From contig JALVIB010000083.1 in NCBI GenBank assembly GCA_027028725.1, positions 1-7,289 of the forward strand: a DNA stretch of 7,289 bases, read 5' to 3'. This document shows positions 1 to 4,912 of this stretch, piece after piece; position 1 is the stretch's first letter; every line of letters begins with the position of its first letter. A program made the translations under genes and the position numbers. The stretch is from Candidatus Altimarinota bacterium (GTDB lineage: Bacteria > Patescibacteriota > Gracilibacteria > UBA4473). A model generated the notes under the pieces. That model ran no database searches. It was not told the DNA's origin and saw nothing but the letters and a program-made list of their open reading frames with translations.

Positions 1-37
1 CTTTATGGGTGGCCAAAAAAATGGAATTCAAATTATT

Positions 38-63
38 GGGCGACCACAAGGGATCGCCCCTAC
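38..63 (-). repeat. REP-like hairpin with GTAG foot (GGGCGA type)
   Basis: On the plus strand GGGCGA (38-43) pairs with TCGCCC (54-59), with a further CC/GG pair near the loop, and CTAC follows at once (60-63). Read on the minus strand this is GTAG followed by a hairpin, the layout of REP elements mobilised by RAYT (REP-associated tyrosine) transposases. From memory, this GTAGGGGCGA...TCGCCC type recurs in many bacterial genomes. No transposase gene is in the window. Confidence 0.6.
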
Positions 64-78
64 GAAGTAAAAAAAATA

Positions 79-106
79 TTAACTATTAACTTTTAACTAT
101 TAACTA
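79..106. repeat. Heptamer tandem array, TTAACTA x4
   Basis: Four tandem 7-bp units: TTAACTA, TTAACTT, TTAACTA, TTAACTA. A matching array sits at 394-421 and a fragment near 976-987. The function is unknown; it may be a microsatellite spread together with the neighbouring repeats. Confidence 0.75.
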
Positions 107-155
107 TCCCAAAACTTCTTTCGTGAAATATCCCGCGAAATTTTTTTAGACAAAA

Positions 156-179
156 GCGCGAATTCGAATTCGCGCCTAC
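156..179 (-). repeat. REP-like perfect palindrome A, copy 1
   Basis: GCGCGAATTCGAATTCGCGC (156-175) is a perfect 20-bp palindrome followed directly by CTAC (176-179), that is, GTAG in front of the hairpin on the minus strand. An identical copy lies at 360-379. Both copies begin exactly 25 bp after a TCCCGCGA motif (131 and 335). Confidence 0.7.
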
Positions 180-203
180 AAAAAAATAGCGGTAATCCCG
201 AAA

Positions 204-227
204 GCGCGACGGCGCCGTCGCGCCTAC
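204..227 (-). repeat. REP-like perfect palindrome B
   Basis: GCGCGACGGCGCCGTCGCGC (204-223) is a second perfect 20-bp palindrome with a core unlike palindrome A, but with the same abutting CTAC and A-run (224-230). The conserved foot with a diverged, still symmetric core points to selection on structure rather than core sequence. A partial TCCCG motif precedes it at 196-200. Confidence 0.7.
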
Positions 228-290
228 AAAATTAACAATTTCCCTCTTTTTCCAATAAAAAAATTCCGAAGAAAGATTATTTTTAGCAAA

Positions 291-319
291 TCCCCCTACC
301 CCCCTTTATCAAGGGGGAA
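291..319. repeat. C/G-rich stem-loop repeat, copy 1
   Basis: CCCCCTT (300-306), loop TATC, AAGGGGG (311-317) form a perfect 7-bp hairpin preceded by TCCCCCTA. Related elements lie at 2721-2750 (inside a gene) and 6928-6956. In all three the minus strand reads C-run first, then a TTG-containing loop, then a G-run, so they share orientation. Confidence 0.65.
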
Positions 320-359
320 TCTATTCGAAAAAAATCCCGCGATTTTTTTACTTATGTAA

Positions 360-383
360 GCGCGAATTCGAATTCGCGCCTAC
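360..383 (-). repeat. REP-like perfect palindrome A, copy 2
   Basis: Identical to 156-179: the 20-bp palindrome at 360-379 followed by CTAC (380-383) and AAAA. It sits 43 bp beyond the rpiB stop codon, so an rpiB transcript reading through would carry GTAG plus a strong hairpin. No T-run follows directly, so it is not a canonical intrinsic terminator. Confidence 0.7.
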
Positions 384-393
384 AAAACAATTA

Positions 394-421
394 TTAACTG
401 TTAACTATTAACTATTAACTT
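394..421. repeat. Heptamer tandem array, TTAACTG/TTAACTA x4
   Basis: Four 7-bp units (TTAACTG, TTAACTA, TTAACTA, TTAACTT) followed by a partial TTAA, ending next to the rpiB stop codon. Same family as 79-106. Confidence 0.75.
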
Positions 422-425
422 TTAA

Positions 426-863
426 TTACCCCAACTGACACCTTCTCCGCTCATGTCTTTCCGCTTGGTCAACTTCGGTTGTCAGAAAAGTTTTTACAAT
501 TTCTTCCCACGGATCAAAAAATTGTGTCCGTCCGCCCATTGATAAAACTTGCGCACCGTTGTGCTGCCGACCAAGTCGTGCTAATTCCGTGGTGTTTGCT
601 AAAACACAACGAATCCCGCGAACTTTATTCGCCGCAATTCCAATCCCTACTCCTGATCCGCACATTACAATTCCCAAAGATCCTTTGTCGGCTAAAACCG
701 CCTCTCCAACCGCGCGCCCAAACTGCGGATAATCTATACTTTCTGCTGAATCACAACCCAAATCTTCTACGGAAAATCCCGCGAAATTTTCAGCTAAATA
801 TTTTTTAACTTTTTGTTTCAATTCGAAACCACCATGATCGGAACCGAGATAAATTTTTTTCAT
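426..863 (-). CDS. rpiB: Ribose-5-phosphate isomerase B (RpiB/LacAB family)
   Basis: Interconverts ribose 5-phosphate and ribulose 5-phosphate in the non-oxidative pentose phosphate pathway; cytosolic. Numbering from the ATG at 863 (145 aa, normal family length), the N-terminus reads KKIYLGSDHGGFELK with the conserved SDH near residues 8-10. The phosphate-binding segment CGSGVGIGIAANK carries the catalytic Cys at about 68, and the conserved His is in RQHNGAQVL at about 101. The C-terminal RHERRR tail is typical. A TTG two codons upstream (867-869) would add two residues, but the family starts at the Met before KKI. No Shine-Dalgarno is visible. A full 16-bp AAATCCCGCGAAATTT repeat (774-789) is read in frame as NFAGF. 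It is the last gene of the minus-strand series, 130 bp after the DUF1189-like gene. Confidence 0.93.
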   Translation of the reverse strand: MKKIYLGSDHGGFELKQKVKKYLAENFAGFSVEDLGCDSAESIDYPQFGRAVGEAVLADKGSLGIVMCGSGVGIGIAANKVRGIRCVLANTTELARLGRQHNGAQVLSMGGRTQFFDPWEEIVKTFLTTEVDQAERHERRRCQLG

Positions 864-925
864 CGCCAAAATTGTAAAAGAAAGACGAAAAAAGACAATT
901 TTTTCGGCTTATTTCTGTTTTTTAA

Positions 926-941
926 AAATTTCGCGGGATTT
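926..941. repeat. Dispersed AAATYYCGCGRRATTT motif (family entry)
   Basis: One of four exact copies of the 16-mer AAATTTCGCGGGATTT or its reverse complement (774-789, 926-941, 2358-2373, 3586-3601). The 8-bp core TCCCGCGA/TCGCGGGA occurs at 131-138, 335-342, 614-621, 777-784, 931-938, 2247-2254, 2361-2368, 3301-3308, 3591-3598, 4209-4216, 4857-4864, 4988-4995, 6830-6837, 6895-6902 and 7279-7286, in both orientations. Near-copies with a CGCG core in A/T flanks are also common, for example near 2495, 2575, 3025, 3138, 6152, 6360 and 6970. The 16-mer is a quasi-palindrome whose only asymmetric positions would be G-T wobbles. Confidence 0.85.
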
Positions 942-943
942 TC

Positions 944-969
944 AAAAAGGACAGGTTTAAAACCTGTCC
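944..969 (-). terminator. Intrinsic terminator of the DUF1189-like gene
   Basis: About 25 bp after the stop codon at 994, the minus strand reads GGACAGGTTT, one T, AAACCTGTCC (969 to 949), then TTTTT (948-944). A perfect 10-bp stem with a T-run matches a Rho-independent terminator. The stem is also a REP-like repeat (949-973). Confidence 0.6.
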
Positions 970-973
970 CTAC
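949..973 (-). repeat. REP-like palindrome with GTAG foot (ACAGGTTT type)
   Basis: GGACAGGTTT (949-958) and AAACCTGTCC (960-969) are inverted around one base, and CTAC follows (970-973). It is the fifth CTAC-footed palindrome in the window, and all five face the same way. From memory, this sequence type is found in unrelated bacteria and cyanobacteria. Confidence 0.7.
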
Positions 974-993
974 TTTTTAACTATTAATTTCTT

Positions 994-2184
994 TTACTTT
1001 TTCTCCATTTCCCAGAAATTCATTCCGAACAGAATTGCAAAAACTATCGCCGCGTAAGAAAAAACCGAAAGATTGAAAACAAAAGCTAGTGGTAAAAACA
1101 ACATTGAAACGAAAGAAAAGTGCAACATTGCCATAAAAGATTTTTCAAAGTCCCAGTTTTTAACTTGAGCGATTGCCCCAACTGCCCAGAAAATTAACGC
1201 CCAGAAAAGTGCGTTAATTAAACGGAAAATTGCGAGAAAAATATAAAAACCTATCGCCATCATTATAACCATTGAAGTTAAAAATACTTTCAAAAATGGT
1301 TTAACTTCTTTTAAGCTTTCTTTGTTTATTATCTTCGGAAAATCCGTCACCTCTTCATTTTGAAAAATTTCCTTAAATGGCATTGCTTGTGTTTTATGCT
1401 TTCGACCATCATACATTATAATTTTATCTGACATAATGTAAGCAAAATTCGCGAAATTTTTATCCAAATTATCCAAACCTAAAACATCTTTCGTATCTAA
1501 AGCCAAAACTCCATCAACTTTATTTTCATTAATGTTGTCAAAATTTGTATAAAAAGCCAATTCATCGCCATTTTCCCCTTTAGTGGAAGTCATAATTAAC
1601 GGATCTGGCATATTTTTAGAACTTAATTTTCCACTAGAATCAATTGATAATTCAAAATTATCAATTAAGTCGTGAACATTGTAAGTTTCACCTGTTTCCA
1701 GTTGAATTTGGGCATCTACTGGAATTTTTTCAATCAGATTATTTGGAAAATCCGCGAAAAATGAAAAATTAAAAAATATCAATGATGCTACTGCTGGCAC
1801 CAAAACTAGAAGAAAATTACTCAAAAACCAAAACCCCCATGATTTTCCTTGTGATTTTTGTTGTCCAAGTTTAGTCAAAAAAGTTGGTGTAAAAACTCGC
1901 CAAAATCTAGACCATAATCCCATTTCTGATTTTTTCGCGGGCTTTTTAATAGCTGTTTTTTTGACAACTTTTTTGGCTACTGCCGGTTTAGTAGTTGTTT
2001 TTTTAGTCACAACTTTCTTTTTTGCCGTCGTTTTTTTAGGTGTTGTTTTCTTAGTGACAACTGTTTTTTTCGGTGCAACTTTTTTCTTTGTAGTTGTCTT
2101 TTTTACTGCTTTTTTCGCAGTAGTTTTTGTTGTTGTCGCTTTTTTCGCGACTTTTTTGGTAGTGGTAGTTTTCTTTTCTGCCAT
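994..2184 (-). CDS. DUF1189-like membrane protein with Lys/Thr/Ala-rich N-terminal tail
   Basis: Function unknown. Two parts are visible. Residues 1-86 are a low-complexity basic tail of KK-TTT-KK-VA-type repeats (34 Lys and 23 Thr, only one acidic residue), resembling the tails of histone-H1-like bacterial proteins. Residues 87-396 form a membrane protein: one helix at about 116-141, a soluble, probably extracytoplasmic domain at about 142-296, then four helices at about 297-320, 322-341, 349-371 and 374-391, ending EMEKK. This topology and the region GLWSRFWRVFTPTFLTKLG resemble the DUF1189 family, a moderate-confidence match from memory. The tail would sit in the cytoplasm and could bind DNA, RNA or acidic lipid; this is inference. 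ATG at 2184, no Shine-Dalgarno. A promoter (2210-2237) and a terminator (944-969) suggest a single-gene unit. Confidence 0.8.
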   Translation of the reverse strand: MAEKKTTTTKKVAKKATTTKTTAKKAVKKTTTKKKVAPKKTVVTKKTTPKKTTAKKKVVTKKTTTKPAVAKKVVKKTAIKKPAKKSEMGLWSRFWRVFTPTFLTKLGQQKSQGKSWGFWFLSNFLLVLVPAVASLIFFNFSFFADFPNNLIEKIPVDAQIQLETGETYNVHDLIDNFELSIDSSGKLSSKNMPDPLIMTSTKGENGDELAFYTNFDNINENKVDGVLALDTKDVLGLDNLDKNFANFAYIMSDKIIMYDGRKHKTQAMPFKEIFQNEEVTDFPKIINKESLKEVKPFLKVFLTSMVIMMAIGFYIFLAIFRLINALFWALIFWAVGAIAQVKNWDFEKSFMAMLHFSFVSMLFLPLAFVFNLSVFSYAAIVFAILFGMNFWEMEKK

Positions 2185-2209
2185 TAGTAAAAGTTAAGAA
2201 TACAAAACA

Positions 2210-2237
2210 ATTTTAGAGAGTGTTTTCAAAATATCAA
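2210..2237 (-). promoter_or_regulatory. Promoter of the DUF1189-like gene
   Basis: On the minus strand, TTGATA (2237-2232), a 16-bp spacer and TAAAAT (2215-2210) form a sigma70-type promoter. It starts 2 bp beyond the upstream gene's stop codon and predicts a leader of about 19 nt with no Shine-Dalgarno. Confidence 0.5.
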
Positions 2238-2238
2238 C

Positions 2239-3546
2239 TTATTTTTTCGCGGGATTTACCAGTTTTGTCCCGAGAAAAAAGATTGTAAAAAAAGTAATGG
2301 CGACAGGTGTCATATCAAAAATCGTGGCCAAATTCATTAAAATTAAAATCGCCCAAAAAATCCCGCGAAATTTTGGCTGTAAATCCCAGAATAAGAAGTA
2401 AAAAAAGGCGAGATATAAAAACAAACCGATAATTCCCATCTGTGCAAAAACATCAACAAAAACATTCTCGGCAATCATTGCCTTATCATCATTTTTTTCG
2501 CGGAGATTTTTGGCGCGGGCTGCCGGTCCGAGTTTTCCTAAATTGTTAGAGAAAATGTTTTCTAAGCCAAATTTCGCGGCTTCTACTGGACGAGTAAAAT
2601 GCGCCGAAGTTCCCGCCCGTTCTAGAAAAAGCTCCCTCTCCCTCGGGGAGAGGGTTGGGGTGAGGGCTATAATTAGAAATAAAAGAAAACCGATTCCACC
2701 TAAAATTTTAGCTGAAAAAATCCCCCTAGCCCCCTTTTTTATCAAGGGGTAAATAACATTAAATACTAGAATAATAACCGCCCCCAGCATCGCCGCGCGA
2801 GAAGCACTTTGCCAAATTCCAAATAAAAATATCGCGGAAAACAAAATTTTATAAATATTTTTCAGCTTAGAAATCAATGTCAAAAACAGCACCACCACGA
2901 GCAAATGTGAAAACTCAATCGGTCCGGAACTCGCTCCTTGCATACGGATAAAGTCCCCTGCTTCATGCCAAAGCGGAATTTTTTGCCCGGGAACCCACGA
3001 AGAAATAGTTTGTGAGTAAAAATTTCGCGTGATTTCCGCCCCATTTCCAAACTTTATCCAACTTCCAAAAAGCACTGAAGCCAGACTGGAATAAATAAAT
3101 GTTAGGGAAAAGTATTTTGCAAAAAATTTCTGAAATTTCGCGGCCTGCCCTCCGAAGCCTTGGCGAAGGGGGGGATTTTTTGAAACAAGATAGAATAACA
3201 AATAAACTGCTATTCCCAATCCTAAATAACGAAAAGCGATGAGAGCCGTTATTTTATCTGGTGCAAATAAAACCAAAATTGAGCCATAAACTAAAAATAA
3301 TCCCGCGAAAATATGAGATTTATTTTTCAAGTCCGGACTTAATAACTTTTTTAATTCCTCAAGTCCGGACTTAAAATAAATCTCTCCTAAAAATCCTGCT
3401 GCGCCCCGCAAGGCGGTGGCGAAAAAAAGAAACAAAACAAATTCTTTCCAATATCTTGCGAAATCTGGTAAAAAAACCGAAATTGCTCCGTGCCACGGCA
3501 GACACAGCGCCAAGATAATCGTTAGCCATTTGTAAAACCGATTCAC
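2239..3546 (-). CDS. O-antigen ligase/polymerase-like membrane protein with translated repeats
   Basis: A polytopic membrane protein of 435 aa, likely of the O-antigen ligase family (WaaL/Wzy, PF04932), which polymerises or attaches lipid-linked glycans on the outer face of the membrane. Support: many hydrophobic helices along the length, a QSASRAAMLG segment at 246-255 matching the family's SR motif, and AENVFVDVFAQMGIIGLFLY at 359-378, matching the usual HN...E.GI.G region but with Glu where His is common. The GTG start at 3546 is favoured because an in-frame TAA lies just upstream. Residues 125-135, about 266-277 and 295-305 come from dispersed DNA repeats, and 55-78 from an inverted-repeat block; all fall in polar loops. 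The motif AAATYYCGCGRRATTT is read as KFRGIF (392-397), HIFAGL (78-83) and the C-terminal NPAKK. The exact substrate cannot be told. Confidence 0.82.
   Translation of the reverse strand: MNRFYKWLTIILALCLPWHGAISVFLPDFARYWKEFVLFLFFATALRGAAGFLGEIYFKSGLEELKKLLSPDLKNKSHIFAGLFLVYGSILVLFAPDKITALIAFRYLGLGIAVYLLFYLVSKNPPLRQGFGGQAAKFQKFFAKYFSLTFIYSSLASVLFGSWIKFGNGAEITRNFYSQTISSWVPGQKIPLWHEAGDFIRMQGASSGPIEFSHLLVVVLFLTLISKLKNIYKILFSAIFLFGIWQSASRAAMLGAVIILVFNVIYPLIKKGARGIFSAKILGGIGFLLFLIIALTPTLSPRERELFLERAGTSAHFTRPVEAAKFGLENIFSNNLGKLGPAARAKNLREKNDDKAMIAENVFVDVFAQMGIIGLFLYLAFFYFLFWDLQPKFRGIFWAILILMNLATIFDMTPVAITFFTIFFLGTKLVNPAKK
2632..2667 (-). repeat. Dispersed TPTLSPRER repeat inside the ligase gene
   Basis: CCCTCTCCCTC followed by GGGGAGAGGGTTGGGGTGAGGG forms a CTCTCCCTC/GAGGGAGAG-type hairpin. 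From memory, this is a repeat commonly found between genes and, when translated, gives TPTLSPRER. Here it encodes residues about 295-305, in a polar loop after a hydrophobic helix (about 282-295). Confidence 0.65.
2721..2750 (-). repeat. C/G-rich stem-loop repeat, copy 2, inside the ligase gene
   Basis: TCCCCCTAGCCCCC then TTTTTTATCAAGGGG resembles the intergenic element at 291-319 with a longer T-run. It is translated as PLIKKGARGIF (residues about 267-277), a basic loop following a membrane helix. Confidence 0.65.
3142..3177 (-). repeat. Dispersed PPLRQGFGGQA repeat inside the ligase gene
   Basis: CCCTCCGAAGCCTTGGCGAAGG followed by a G-run forms an imperfect hairpin (CCCTCC with GGGGGG, GCC-TT-GGC core). 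It is translated as PPLRQGFGGQA (residues 125-135). I recall this peptide as a product of a dispersed nucleotide repeat in CPR genomes rather than a protein motif. It falls in a hydrophilic loop after the YLLFYLV helix. Confidence 0.7.
3315..3384. repeat. 70-bp inverted-repeat block in the ligase gene
   Basis: GAGATTTATTTT (3315-3326) is matched by its exact reverse complement at 3373-3384. Inside, two perfect 12-bp palindromes AAGTCCGGACTT (3329-3340 and 3361-3372) flank a 20-bp loop. The arms are thus 24 bp with a 2-base bulge (3327-3328). It encodes residues 55-78, including SGLEELKKLLSPDLK, and the reading frame is kept. Confidence 0.75.
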
Positions 3547-3552
3547 GAAACT

Positions 3553-3581
3553 ATTTTAGCGACTTTCTCTCCGGTTGGAAA
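3553..3581 (-). promoter_or_regulatory. Weak candidate promoter of the ligase gene
   Basis: Minus strand TTTCCA (3581-3576), 17 bp, TAAAAT (3558-3553). If used, transcription would begin at or next to the GTG start at 3546, giving a leaderless mRNA. The -35 box matches at only four of six positions. Confidence 0.25.
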
Positions 3582-3608
3582 TTAAAAATTTCGCGGGATT
3601 TTAAAATC

Positions 3609-3637
3609 AATCCCTATGCAAGACGGGAGGGGGATTT
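3609..3637. repeat. Degenerate G/C-rich stem-loop between genes
   Basis: AATCCCT (3609-3615), then a spacer with GACGGG, then AGGGGGATTT (3628-3637) can form an imperfect hairpin. It resembles the C/G-rich stem-loop repeats elsewhere in the window but is too diverged to assign firmly. It lies downstream of the unrecognised gene and might act as its terminator. Confidence 0.3.
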
Positions 3638-3650
3638 ATAATGTAGGATT

Positions 3651-4148
3651 TTAGTTTTTCATACCTAACAGACGCATAGTATTGTTAATATGATTTTTGT
3701 ATATTCTAGCTTCTCTTTTAGTAATTTTCCCTTCGTTGAGTTTATCTGCAATAAGCAATTTCAAGTCCGTAAGGTTTTTTACATTTGGTGCTTTCTTAAT
3801 TTTATCAAAATATTTCTTAGAATCTGGAACTTGCTCAAATAATTTTTCTAACGCTCTCTCTAAATCCTTCATTTTATCAATTATTCTTTCCTTATTATAT
3901 TTCTTTAATACTTCCTTCCATACATTCGCAAAACTTTCTGGCATTATTGCTATAATTTTTACTAAAGTTTCCATATTTATAAATCTCTTATTTTTCTTAA
4001 AATATTCTTTTACCTTATCTTCATTATTATCACCTAAAGTTTCAGCTGCTGCTAGTTCCCTGCTCCAGCCATCTTCCATTAATTCTTCTATTGTAAGAGT
4101 AGTTTCATCTTGTGGTTCTGTGCTTGGTCCACCTAAATCAAATGCCAT
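3651..4148 (-). CDS. Hypothetical helical charged protein
   Basis: I do not recognise this protein. From the ATG at 4148 it has 165 aa. A longer reading from a TTG at 4202 would add a hydrophobic 18-residue stretch across a very A+T-rich upstream region and is less likely. Residues 1-20 are acidic and Pro/Thr-containing (MAFDLGGPSTEPQDETT). The rest appears almost wholly alpha-helical and is rich in Lys and Glu, with TIEELMEDGWSRELAAAETLG, FANVWKEVLKKYNKERI and a basic C-terminal helix KITKREARIYKNHINNTMRLLG. No signal peptide, membrane helix or catalytic motif is visible, suggesting a cytosolic binding or adaptor protein. The gene is more A+T-rich than its neighbours and has no CGCG core of the dispersed motif, which may mean recent acquisition. 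It lies 72 bp after clpP. Confidence 0.7.
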   Translation of the reverse strand: MAFDLGGPSTEPQDETTLTIEELMEDGWSRELAAAETLGDNNEDKVKEYFKKNKRFINMETLVKIIAIMPESFANVWKEVLKKYNKERIIDKMKDLERALEKLFEQVPDSKKYFDKIKKAPNVKNLTDLKLLIADKLNEGKITKREARIYKNHINNTMRLLGMKN

Positions 4149-4220
4149 GATATAATTTGTTAGAATACAATAAAAAAATAACAAATTACTCACAAAAGTC
4201 AAATTTTTTCGCGGGATTTT

Positions 4221-4814
4221 TTATCGTTTAGAAACAACTTTATCAACAAGTCCGTATTTACCGTATTTTACAGCGTCCTCAGCAGATATAAAGTTGTCTC
4301 GATCGCAGTCTTTCACAACTTGTTCGTAATCCTGACCAGTACAATCCACAATCATTTCGTATAAAGTTTTTTTCGTTTTCAAAATATGTTCAGCGTGAAT
4401 TGCGATATCTGATGCTTGCCCTTGTGTGCCCCCAAGTGGTTGGTGAATCATTACTTCAGAATGTGGCAAAATAAAGCGTTTTCCGCGCTCTCCACTCATT
4501 AAAATCATCGCTCCCATACTCGCCGCCATTCCTGTACACATTGTCGAAACATCTGGTTTGATGAAATTCATTGTGTCAATAATCGCCAAACCAGCACTCA
4601 CTGAACCTCCCGGAGAGTTCACATAAATTGTGATATCCTTTTTGTTATCCTCTGATTCTAAGAAAAGCAGTTGAGCAATCACCAAGTTGGCGACATTATC
4701 ATCAATTGCTGTCCCGATGAAAATAATTCGTTCTTTGAGAAGTCGCGAATAGATATCAAAAGCGCGTTCCCCCGCGGCGGTTTTTTCGATAACAGTTGGA
4801 ATTAGATAACTCAT
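4221..4814 (-). CDS. clpP: ATP-dependent Clp protease proteolytic subunit ClpP
   Basis: Serine protease subunit that forms two stacked heptameric rings and degrades proteins fed by a Clp ATPase (ClpX or ClpC); cytosolic. At 197 aa it is of normal length. The catalytic triad is complete: Ser99 in GMAASMGA, His124 in MIHQPLGG and Asp173 in CDRDNFISA. The oxyanion-hole segment VNSPGGSVSAGLAI (65-78) and the N-terminal LIPTVIE typical of mature ClpP are present, with no long propeptide. A KYGKYG duplication (183-188) precedes LVDKVV, where the family usually has a single YGLVD. ATG at 4814 without Shine-Dalgarno; it has its own promoter (4844-4873) with a predicted 22-nt leader. No Clp ATPase gene is adjacent. 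Confidence 0.97.
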   Translation of the reverse strand: MSYLIPTVIEKTAAGERAFDIYSRLLKERIIFIGTAIDDNVANLVIAQLLFLESEDNKKDITIYVNSPGGSVSAGLAIIDTMNFIKPDVSTMCTGMAASMGAMILMSGERGKRFILPHSEVMIHQPLGGTQGQASDIAIHAEHILKTKKTLYEMIVDCTGQDYEQVVKDCDRDNFISAEDAVKYGKYGLVDKVVSKR

Positions 4815-4843
4815 TTGTTTTTGTTTTTTTAAAATTTCTGGGA

Positions 4844-4873
4844 ATTATACCATTTTTCGCGGGATTTTTCCAA
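4844..4873 (-). promoter_or_regulatory. Extended -10 promoter of clpP containing the dispersed motif
   Basis: Minus strand TTGGAA (4873-4868), an 18-bp spacer ending TGG, and a perfect TATAAT (4849-4844) make an extended -10 promoter. The spacer contains TCCCGCGA (4864-4857), so whatever binds the motif could affect clpP transcription. The predicted start is about 4837. Confidence 0.6.
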
Positions 4874-4890
4874 CACTTCGCCTTGCCTAG

Positions 4891-4912
4891 AAAATAATTC
4901 TGTGCCGAATTA
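4891..4912 (-). terminator. Weak terminator-like hairpin at the end of the TSP3 gene
   Basis: Minus strand TAATTC (4912-4907), six-base loop, GAATTA (4900-4895), then TTTT (4894-4891). The stem includes the stop codon and is only 6 bp and A+T-rich, so termination would be weak. Confidence 0.25.

Larger units (their letters stand above)
1..425. other. Repeat-dense non-coding region downstream of rpiB
   Basis: I see no convincing coding sequence on either strand. The stretch holds four REP-like palindromes (38-63, 156-179, 204-227, 360-383), two TTAACTA heptamer arrays (79-106, 394-421), one C/G-rich stem-loop (291-319) and two exact copies of the TCCCGCGA motif (131-138, 335-342). It lies downstream of rpiB, so its start may hold the upstream part of a further gene outside the window, but nothing in the first 60 bases proves this. 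Confidence 0.8.

Noticed and set aside
38..383. CRISPR array
   Set aside because: The repeats are perfect palindromes of different sequence with unequal spacing and no unique spacers of constant length; REP-like elements explain them better.
479..808. Plus-strand 109-aa frame over rpiB
   Set aside because: The minus strand encodes an unmistakable RpiB with catalytic residues; this is a shadow frame.
1961..2197. Plus-strand 78-aa frame rich in Val, Phe and Thr
   Set aside because: It is the reverse strand of the Lys/Thr-rich tail of the DUF1189-like gene; the hydrophobic look is an artefact of the complementary codons.
2239..3546. Ligase gene as a pseudogene because of the repeat insertions
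   Set aside because: The frame is open over its whole length and all inserts keep the phase and fall in loops, so it is more likely an intact protein with tolerated insertions.
3697..4155. Plus-strand 152-aa frame with hydrophobic, Ser-rich content
   Set aside because: It is antisense to the helical hypothetical gene, with no start signal or family resemblance. The minus frame has the better Lys/Glu-rich protein composition and fits the one-strand gene order.
4149..4202. Upstream TTG start giving the hypothetical protein an extra hydrophobic 18 residues
   Set aside because: The added stretch runs through very A+T-rich intergenic-like DNA; the ATG at 4148 gives a more natural soluble protein.
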